A stretch of 28,093 nucleotides of DNA from Actinomortierella ambigua. Its lineage: Eukaryota; Mortierellomycota; Mortierellomycetes; Mortierellales; Mortierellaceae. Shown in pieces: positions 20,201 through 28,093 of this stretch. The notes beneath the pieces are model-generated. The model was not told the origin of the DNA. It saw only the letters and a list, made by a program, of their open reading frames with translations, and ran no database searches. The position numbers and the translations under genes were made by a program. Every line of letters begins with the position of its first letter. Position 1 is the stretch's first letter. Where the stretch lies: contig JAAAJB010000472.1 of the NCBI GenBank assembly GCA_016098155.1, positions 1 through 28,093 on the forward strand, in the 5' to 3' direction.

Positions 20201-23200
20201 GAGGAATCAGCCCACCAGATGTAGCAGGGGGAGCACCTGGTGGCGGCGGAGGAGGAGGGATGGAACCTGCCATGAAAATCGGAGCACCGGGTGGTGGCGG
20301 TGGTGGTGGAATGAAGCCACTTGTCAAAGGCGCACCAGGTGGAGGTGGTGGCGGAGGAATGAAACCACTTGTCAAAGGTACACCAGGTGGTGGTGGTGGC
20401 ACAGGAATGAAACCTCCTGTCAAAGGTGCACCGGGAGGCGGTGGCGGAGGAGGAATAACACCACCCGACATACCCGCTGGTGGTGGCGGAGGAATGGAAC
20501 CACCAGGCTGGTGGAGGCCGTTCATTACAGGCGGTGGAGGAGGTGGGGGTGGAGGCGGAATACCAGAAGGAAGTGCCTGTGTTGTTGGTGGGGCCGAAGC
20601 AGCGATAATGTCCATGGGCGGTTGTGCCACCGGCTCTGGTGTCGATGTAATTGATACAGCCAGAGGAGGTGGTAGGACTGGAGCCGCTGACGGAGAAACC
20701 TCTTCCACGAGCGAATATGCTTCCGACATTGGCTCTTCAAGGACACTTTGGCCAAGTCGGGGCGAGGGACGGCGAGCGCTTGGTAGTTGAGAAGTGGAGG
20801 CGCGTACGAATGGTGGCTGTGGTGGTGGAGGAGGTGGAGGCGGACTTTGAACAAGAGGTGCTGGGGCGGGTGGCGGTGGCTCAGTGTTTGCAACCACAGG
20901 CTCGCTAATGTCAAGCTGAACATTGATATCGGTAGCCATCGTTGCTGGTGGATCTGGATGTGGTGGTGTTTGTGGTGTAACCGCCTTGCCTGCTGGTGGA
21001 ATTAGAACACTTGGTGGGGTTCTCATTGAGGCCGGCGGGCTCATGGATGATGGAGTTGGAGTGGCAGGTGGCACTTGGCTGCTAGCCGCCGCCGCTGCTG
21101 CTTCGTCAAACTGTCTGTGCCGAGGTCCTGGAGGCGGAGGTGGAGGCGGGAGTGCTGGACGACGCACTCCAGATCCAAGCGGTCTCGGTCGAGGTGATAG
21201 CGGTCCGGAGCGTGTCGGGGGTGGAGGACTGTGCACTGCCAACCCATCCACGCCTTCCTCGTGCTCCTCATCCTCTTCCTTTGCTTGCCATCCTTTTGCA
21301 GACAGGGCCTTAATCTGCAGCTTGAGAGACCCTCTAGCGTGTAAACGCTCGGCCCTGCCAGCGCTGTTGGTATCGGACTGTGAAATCATGGCAGGCTCGG
21401 CGCCGGAGTGCGGGCTAGTGGCACCCTGGGAAACACCATTCATATCGTCCGATAGCTTTGCTGCCTCGAAGAGGTACAGCTGCTCCTTAAGAGACTTGAC
21501 CTGATTGTCACGTTCGATGAGGGCAGACTGGAGCTCTTGGATCCTCTGGTTGGTCTCCTTTAGGGTGCTACGTAAGGATACAATCTCATTAGCAGGTGTC
21601 GACTTTACGGCCTGGTCGGTGCGCACTTGTTCCAGCTCGCTCTTTAGACTAATGATCTCCTCATCCTTGCGGGCCAGTGCCTCGAACGTGTTCGAGAGCT
21701 GTAGTGCTCGCTCAGATTGGTTGCGATCGGTAGGGCTCTTGGTATCGTCATCCGTGACCTCAGGGACCCGCTCACCTACTGCCTTCTCATAACGTTGACA
21801 GACAATCAATAAGGCTCGCTTCAGGTATTTGATTTCCTTTTGCCGGTCATCCGCCAGGTTCGTTACTTGTGCAGTCTATGTGACGGACGGAAGGGTGTGG
21901 ATGATGGCCAGTGTTAACACACGTGCTCTGCAGTTGGGAGAGAAGAGTGAGTGCCTCTGCTAGTGTTTTTTACGTACCTTGCTCTTCTGCACCTCGACCT
22001 CTGTAAGCATGGCATTCCAACGAGCGCTGTCTATATCTCTTACACGCTCCGGCCGCCGAATATCATCGTCCTGGAGATATCAAGTAGAGGTGTCAGTAAA
22101 CCAATGGAGCTTTGGGGGAAGACGAACAATAAAAAAGCACATTATAGACAGAGCAAAAATTTACCATTGATAAGTCGGCCTTGATGTTGTATCTCTTCTC
22201 CATCTTCTCGATTGCCTCTTGCAATTGAGTGACTTCCCTCTCCTTCTGAACAAGCCTTTGCACCACCCCAGCATGGTTCTGTGCGGGAGTAAGAGCGAAC
22301 AAGAAAAAGGTGAGAAGAAAGGACATGATTTTAGCCCACTGGTGGGAGGAGGGAGAAAAAAAATTCAAACATGGAACAGTCTAAATACTAGCTTCATGAC
22401 TCCTGAAATGAGTCGCCCTGCATGACCAGCGCCCCCCTCCCCCCGCTCTGATCACGTTCTCAAGAACTGACTTTTCTGTACGCTGTACAAAGACATAACG
22501 TGGACAATGTCCGCCTGTTACCCTGATGTCCCCGACCATCGTGAGCGCATCTGCTTGTCGCAAATGCTTTGCAAGCCGAAAAAAAAATCTCTGTGCCAGC
22601 TCCACGGAGTATATGGCGCTTGGGAATCCCAGGGGATCGTGATAAGAGGGATGGGAAAAGGAGAAAAACTTACATTGGACTTTTGCATGGATGAAACCAA
22701 TGCCTTGGCTTGCTCAGCGTCCTTGCGGGCAGCGCTCACTTGGCGCTTGTACCCCTCGCTCTCCTCGCGTGCCTCTTCAAGCTCTCGTCGGAGGTTATCA
22801 ATCTCAAAGTCAATGTAAGTTTGACGCATGCTCGACGTGTACGACCCTGTAGAGATGGACGAAGCGCCGGAGGAGGTGACATCGGTTGACGATGCCGAAG
22901 AAGACCCTTCGGCAGCCACACTGTGGTTTGAGAATGTCAGAACTATGCCGCGTTTACCAACAATATACTGGATGCTCTCGAGAAAGTCGTCTTGGGCTCG
23001 ACTCCAGTCTCGTTCAAAATCGCGCATGTCCAGCGTGTACTCGCCAAACTTCTCCAGAATTGTCCAAAGATCTTGTTTGAATTGCCTACATGTTTTCATG
23101 GAGCGTTATCAGAGGAGGAAAAGCAGGAAGAATAGAGCGAAGAAGAAAAAAAGGTAATAAAAGATTTGTGTTAGAGAGAGAGAGAGAATATTAGTCGATA

Positions 23201-26200
23201 AATAATAATCCGAGCATCCAGCTATGGATGCTTTCCAACCTTGTCAATTACTGCATTCTATTCTACGGAGGTGTTGACCGTTGAGACTTACATGTCCTGG
23301 TTAGCAAGGGACTCTTCCAAGCCATCATCTGAGCTCTCATCTGCTTCTTCACTGTCTTCCTTCTTCGATGGCTGCTTGAGGGTATCGGCACCAGCCTGCG
23401 CATACTGGCGGAGCACCCGAATCACTCGTGGGTACATCTCATCCTCTCTGGGAAGCATCTGGATTATCTCCTGAAGATCTTCGATCGGGTCACTGGCTTG
23501 TCCCTCCTCACCCTCTAGTTTGCTGGCAGAGTAGAGGCGCTCTTGGAGATCCATCTTGTCCTCGTGTCGCTCCTCTTCATAGGCGTTGATTTGGATCATC
23601 AAGGACTCGGGTGGGTTTTGCGACTGTAGCGACCGGATGACATCCTCAAGACCTCGCCGACGCAGCTCATCCCCCAAAGCAATTCGGTCATCGAGAGATA
23701 ATGGCGAGTTAACGAGGGCATTCATCAAGCTCATGCAGGCTGTTTTATACTCCCACTCAAACCCGCCATCTTCGCCATCTGCCCCCGAATCAGGCCCAAA
23801 ACTGGGAGAGATGGGCGTCGCCAACGTCTCCACCAGATACTCGAACCGGAATCGCTCCTCGTGGGCTACTCGGAAATCGGAAAGAGCAATAAGCACCAAA
23901 CGGTGCGACTCGGGGGTCATGACACAGAGCGCTGCCAACACCTCTGAAACTTTGGCGCGTAGCTTGTTGTTGTTCGTGTAAAGGCAGTAGGCAATATGGG
24001 CCACCAGAGACGGGGACCGAAGCACCTGTGCAAATCCCGGCTCTGTGTTCATGAGCACTCGAAGACACTGCACACACTCTGACTGCAGTGTTTCATCGAG
24101 ATCTGACGACCGGCTGCCTCGTCGCTTGACCGTCGAATTGTCCAGCACGTTCTCAAGAGCCCTGAAGCCTCTACCACCCTCCAAAAACTGGCGCGTCCAA
24201 GATAGCTTGGCCGTGGAAAGAGCGACGCGAAGGCTTCGCACATACTTTGCCAAAGTCTGCTGCGAAATAGTCTTGCTCATCAGCTGCTCGATATAGAACT
24301 GGGGGGTGTCGCTTTGTACCTCTTCTTGCAGCCCCTGTTGATTTCCGGGGGCCGATGCGTTGAGAGTACCACCAAAGAGACTGGAGAAGAGCGATCCTGC
24401 AGCGGCCAGCGTAGGCGACAGTGGGCGATCACTGCTGGCCATATCTTGGGAGGAAGTAGGCCGGCCATCATCCTCCACACCATCGACCGATCCAGCCATA
24501 CTCGACCATGACGAGTAGCGGGAATGACGCTTATCGCCAAGACTATTGCTGTTGATGCTTGCAGCTTCTGGTTCGATGAAGGAGACCCGCGATGAGATAG
24601 TGCCCTTGTACTTGCTCTGAATGGTGGAGTTGGCCCCCATGGCCCTTCCTGCCGCGGCGCTGATACTTCCTGACGAATAGCTGTTATTGCCCTGAGAACT
24701 CAAGTCTGGTGAGATGACCCGTTCCTTGTGTTCCTGCAATTGCAAATTTTGCTGGATCAAGCTTAATTTTTTCTCGCGCGGAAACTGGAGCATCGATGTT
24801 CGGATGCTGTCCTTGATATTAAGGTCATTCTATGGATTTCGAATGGAGATCAAATGATGGACCTTCAGAAGCTGCACTTTCTCTTTCTCTCTTTCTTCCT
24901 TTCATTGCCAGACATTTTCTACCAACAGAGACTGCGATGGCGTCGAGGATGAAACACTCACCAGCAATGCTTCAAAGGTCTCGTCAAGTTCTTCGTCCGT
25001 CATCTCGAGCAGTTCAGAGGATGTTTCTCTAAAGACTGCAGGTTTCTCTGCTGATTTACCAAAGAAGTCGGGCGTACTGCTCCCAAAGACGATGGAGTGC
25101 CTCTTCTTGGTCTCGGGAGCAAGCCAGCCACCTAGCGTCGAGGGATCGAAAAATGCACTCAGCCTTGAGCCGACGTACATACTCTGTCGCTTCCGTTGAC
25201 CATCTTTTACCGCTGTAGATGGTGGGGGACGATGGTGAATATCACTAAGTGGTTCTGAGCGGTGGAGGGCATCTGCGTTGGCTGGGTGGTGAATGGATGT
25301 TGCTGCAATAGGAATAGGCGCCGATATCTCTTTTGTCTTTGGAGCGGTCGAGTCCGATCCAGATCCTGGAGAGGTACTCCCAAGGAGACCATAGAGCGCC
25401 ATAGACAGTGGCCGAGTGGCAGACCACCCACGCGTGATCCGCGAGGTCACTGACTCGACGCGTGCAATCCACGAGTCTGGGATGGTGAAGAGAAACTGAT
25501 AATCTTTGATCTCTTGGTCCACTAGCCGCTGTCGGTTTTCCAACAGAATCTCAAAGGGTATCTCTCCGTCGGACAACTGCCTCTCCTCTATGAGTTTTGG
25601 AGGACGGGCAAGACAGAGTGGTCTTCCATTGTCAGTTTGTCTCTCGCAGAGATGCGGTCGGCCTTCTCTCTCTTTCAGCCTTACTTTTTTTCATTGTACG
25701 TTATTCAAGGGGGAACATACCTTCAGTGCCATCGTTGTTCACTTGCACATGAGAGATGATGTACTGTGCTGCAAGCTTCTGCTGCTGATGTTGTTGTTGC
25801 CCTTGATGTTGGCCATCGAGTGCTTTCAAGCCCATTTCTTTAATGACGACATCGAGCACCTGACGGGTGGTCATGGAAGGCAGAACGTGCAGTTGACGGT
25901 AGTGCGACTCAGGCACGGAAGGGACATGACGGAACAGGACGGGCAGCGTCAGTCGCGGGTGCACCACCTTCAACACCGTCGCATCAGGACATGCCTTTAT
26001 CAGCTCCGCGTGCCGCTCCTGAATCTCGCGGACTTTGGTCTCCAAAGGTACTGCGCCTAGTCATCAATCACCCCCCAAAAGACAGGAAATAAAAAAATAA
26101 CGGTTTTTTCAGGGGACATCGTCAGCCCGAACCTTGTTTTTCCCATGACCCTCTTGCACGCACACATGTACACACATTTCCACACACACACTCTTCAATG

Positions 26201-26541
26201 TCTCGCTCTCCTCCGCCTGTCCTCGCATACCTTGGTCCAATGCAAATAGCTCATGGTAAGTCAGCGAAGCTATTTGTAGAGCAGAGTGAGAGAGAAAGGA
26301 GGCTGTCCTGTCAGTCTCAAGGACTTTTTTTTTTTTCAAGGCATGCATCAATATTGCTCTTCTAGTCATTCTTACTTGTGCGCGGCATGGGCACCTCAAT
26401 GAGAATCCATTCGTCGCGGTAGACCTCATTGTCCTCTCCAAGGGCGTGTAGCAGGTCGCCCACAGTGCCATCCTCGTCCAAGAAGGTCGCTGTCAGAGAA
26501 TGGTCCGGTGTCAGGACCTGGACGATATCCTGTTTTCCCAT
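17228..26541 (-). CDS. Diaphanous-related formin, 19 exons, ~2,255 aa
   Basis: Exons: 26541-26376, 26269-26231, 26050-25721, 25587-24962, 24829-23292, 23085-22674, 22278-22165, 22070-21978, 21875-19800, 19667-19523, 19415-19350, 19203-19076, 18953-18885, 18783-18628, 18497-18414, 18304-18032, 17930-17766, 17649-17578, 17443-17228 (TAG). All phases agree. Order: two ubiquitin-fold/RA-like segments (1-105 and ~108-230); Rho-GTPase-binding region (~368-415, ELDETFEALL|NDLNIKDSIR); disordered linker; FH3 armadillo/dimerisation (~560-960); coiled coils (~985-1240); FH1 (~1545-1715); FH2 (~1797-2180, with MKQLFWNKLP, RANNIAIMLSRIK, LGNHMNGSTYRGNAYGF); DAD-like tail (~2205, MDDAIRGLKSGLRRTRRER). Formins nucleate and elongate unbranched actin at cell tips and septa. 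FH1 binds profilin-actin, FH2 caps barbed ends, and GBD/FH3-DAD contact autoinhibits until a Rho GTPase binds. It fits the single-formin Bni1/SepA class of fungi. A CAG acceptor before the ATG suggests a spliced 5' leader. Confidence 0.93.
20040..20570 (-). repeat. FH1 tandem repeat of Pro-rich modules
   Basis: Read on the minus strand, this part of formin exon 9 codes for successive modules of a short spacer plus seven to nine prolines (type: PPPPPPPGAPLTSGFI). About eight modules are present. Adjacent units near 20290-20450 are almost identical in DNA, which points to recent unit duplication. On the plus strand it gives a false Gly-rich frame. Each Pro run is a potential profilin-binding site. 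Confidence 0.85.
22522..22566 (-). other. Possible 45-nt cassette exon in formin intron 6
   Basis: Intron 6 (22673-22279) is 395 bp, the longest in this gene. It holds an open segment of exactly 15 codons (HLRQADALTMVGDIR) flanked by an AAAG acceptor after a T-run and a GTAACA donor. It could be inserted between exons 6 and 7 without changing frame, and would lengthen the coiled coil. The acceptor is weak and there is no independent support. Confidence 0.2.
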
Positions 26542-27743
26542 AGGAGAGTCTGAGAGAGAGAGAGCAGAACTTCTAAGGGAGAATAGGTTATTTGTTGGAC
26601 AAGAAAGAGACGATTATGCCGCGCGCTGGCTTTTTTGTGTTTCTTGAGAGATAGAAGATAGAGTAAACGGGTTGGAGAGGTTCAGAAACTTGTGTGAGTG
26701 AGGGAGGGGGGGAAGGAAGATGTAGAAGAAGACAAAATGGTGGGCGACGTTGATGTTGGAAGAGGGGTAGGATGTGCGAGGGCTGTGAATCGATTCTTAG
26801 TGCGAACCACGCTTGTCCCCGAGACGATGAGGTACGGAGGCCCCTATTTTCCGCAGAATCAAAACGAATGACCATGTAGTGTGACCCTGTTGTCGACGCG
26901 ACTATGATAACAAACACAAAAGAAAAAAAAGGGGGGCGAGGGAGGTAGCCTCATCACTTTGCCATCGCACTGACTCCCACCACCACCACCCACCACGATC
27001 TAAAGGCAGGCTCGAGAGAACAGAAGGATGTCAGCCGCCATCCATGCCAAGAGACGGTGGAGCTATAGGTCATTCATTGGCTCTACATAGGACCCCACCA
27101 TAACATCCATCATGCCCTCTCTCTCTCTTACGCGTCGCTTACGAGACTAACTGGTAGACTAGCATAACAGGTTTGAGAGTATGAACGTTCCAAAGGTCAA
27201 GTCAAAAATGGCTCATGCACACCATACCTCCTCCTGAGAAAAAGGACTTAACTTTCTTAGTGAGTTCAAGGATGGCCTTCCAGCGAGTCTCCTCCTCACC
27301 CCTCATTTTACATTTCTCAGATCTTGGTCTGGCTGGTCTAACTGCATGGATTCGTCGTTGTCCCTGGCTTGACCTGTTTTTTTTTTGCCTCTCTCCTTGT
27401 TGTCCGCTCCTTGTCCAAGATACACTAGTACGTCTTAGTGACAAACAGCACAGCCCCTTGCACTACTAGATGCCCCAAACTGCATGGGTATCCTTCAGCA
27501 ACCATTCAACTCCTTGGTGAAAAATAGTTCTCCCCTGCCCTCCCCCTCTTTTCAAATCAACCCACTCCAGGATTGCGCAATAGACTGCCCCCTTGCAGCC
27601 GGAACCCAAGATGGCTCACGAATACATATTTAAACCGCTTGTCAGACACTCTGTATGTTTCCTCTGTACCTTCCTTCCACCAAATCCCATCTCACCTTTC
27701 TTCTCTACCTCTTTCGCCATCCCCGCGCCCAATCTTACACAGT
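26542..27743. other. Divergent promoter region, formin (-) and secreted protein (+)
   Basis: About 1.2 kb with no supportable gene. Next to the formin start it is GA/CT-rich (26545-26575 and 26690-26720). It holds an A-run (26920-26931), a CCACCACC stretch (26977-26992), a CT microsatellite (27117-27129) and an inverted CCAAT motif near 27077. Towards the right-hand gene it becomes CT-rich, as fungal core promoters often are. Confidence 0.5.
27626..27633 (+). promoter_or_regulatory. TATA-like element (TATTTAAA)
   Basis: TATTTAAA lies about 110 bases upstream of the ATG at 27744. The sequence between is pyrimidine-rich (CTTCCTTCC, TTTCTTCTCTACCTC). Spacing and composition suit a highly expressed fungal gene, but no start site is shown. 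Confidence 0.35.
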
Positions 27744-28093
27744 ATGGCAAAGACAAGCTGTTTAATCAGGGCAGCTCTCTTCATCGCTGCCCTTTCGCTG
27801 GTGCAGTCAGCACCGCTGCCTCCTGAAAAAGTGTCCTCGGTATCAGTCCCAACGACCACTGAGGCAGCTCTTGTAGCCAATGCCACGGCAACAGACACAA
27901 GTTTCACCACCATAACTGCCACCACCACCATCGACACTCCTGAGACAACCGCCTATCCGACGACAACTACCGAGGCAGTTCCTGTAGCCAATGCAGCCGC
28001 GGGACTGCCAGTGGATCCTGGCAACAATGGCCTCAAGGTGCAATATGTAACCACTCCAACAGACCCAGAATTCACCACCACTACTACCACCGA
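27744..28093 (+). CDS. Secreted Thr-rich protein, N-terminal part (cut by right edge)
   Basis: The ATG opens a frame that runs 116 codons to the right edge without a stop. Residues 1-22 (MAKTSCLIRAALFIAALS...) form a classic signal peptide: a basic start, a hydrophobic core and a probable cleavage after VQSA, before PLPPE. The mature part is rich in Thr, Ala and Val, with TTT runs suited to O-mannosylation. It has two copies of a TTEA-x-x-VANA-x-A motif, then a more ordinary stretch (GLPVDPGNNGLKVQYVTTPT). It is probably exported to the cell wall or medium. It could be a cell-wall mannoprotein, or an enzyme whose catalytic domain lies beyond the edge. It diverges from the formin gene across a shared 1.2-kb promoter region. 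Confidence 0.75.
   Translation, partial: MAKTSCLIRAALFIAALSLVQSAPLPPEKVSSVSVPTTTEAALVANATATDTSFTTITATTTIDTPETTAYPTTTTEAVPVANAAAGLPVDPGNNGLKVQYVTTPTDPEFTTTTTT
27856..28008 (+). repeat. Two-copy internal repeat in the secreted protein
   Basis: The segment starting near 27856 (ACCACTGAGGCAGCTCTTGT...) recurs near 27969 as ACTACCGAGGCAGTTCCTGT..., both coding for TTEA-x-x-VANA. The spacing is about 113 bases. The intervening and following TTCACCACC-type stretches also resemble each other, so this may be the start of a longer array continuing past the edge. Confidence 0.6.

Noticed and set aside
20047..20790. Plus-strand 247-codon Gly-rich open frame
   Set aside because: It is the exact antisense of the formin FH1 proline array. 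GGT/GGC codons mirror proline codons, and the minus strand carries the conserved domain order.
26542..27743. Possible tRNA or small RNA gene in the divergent promoter
   Set aside because: No A/B-box pair, cloverleaf or T-loop (GGTTCGA-type) sequence was found on either strand. The same search by eye over the other intergenic stretches was also negative.

Overview
The window looks like nuclear DNA of an early-diverging filamentous fungus. The best guess is Mucoromycota, Mortierella-like. This is inferred from dense introns of about 95-230 bp with GTAAG/GTATG donors and TAG/CAG acceptors, very long low-complexity tracts (Gln, His, Thr, Pro) inside otherwise conserved proteins, and many CT/GA microsatellites between genes. 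No bacterial, organellar, tRNA, rRNA or CRISPR feature was seen. No mobile element could be supported. Exon models were built by hand from splice signals and reading-frame phase.

Layout, left to right. (1) Bases 1-803, minus: start of a Gln-rich protein that runs off the left edge. (2) 935-4532, minus: a ten-exon VHS-GAT endocytic adaptor of the Lsb5/TOM1 type, about 501 aa, with an NPFXD motif. (3) 4533-6303: intergenic, rich in microsatellites. (4) 6304-9799, minus: a forkhead transcription factor of about 924 aa. (5) 9800-13660: a poorly resolved stretch holding GA repeats, a tentative multi-exon minus-strand gene (10528-12537), a small plus-strand ORF (13021-13203) with a splice donor right at its stop codon, and two further coding-like patches. 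(6) 13661-16661, minus: an F-box/leucine-rich-repeat-like protein of about 962 aa. (7) 17228-26541, minus: a diaphanous-type formin of about 2,255 aa in 19 exons, with the order RA-like, RA-like, GBD, FH3, coiled coil, FH1, FH2, DAD. (8) 26542-27743: divergent promoter region. (9) 27744-28093, plus: start of a secreted Thr-rich protein that runs off the right edge.

Two genes share a cortical actin/endocytosis theme. The Lsb5-like adaptor carries the NPFXD ligand class read by Sla1-type proteins, and the formin nucleates linear actin filaments. They lie about 13 kb apart with unrelated genes between them, so this is not evidence of a functional cluster. The strongest lead for something undescribed is the formin N-terminus, which reads like two consecutive Ras-association-type ubiquitin-fold modules ahead of the usual Rho-binding region. 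The 10.5-13.6 kb region is the least explained part of the window.
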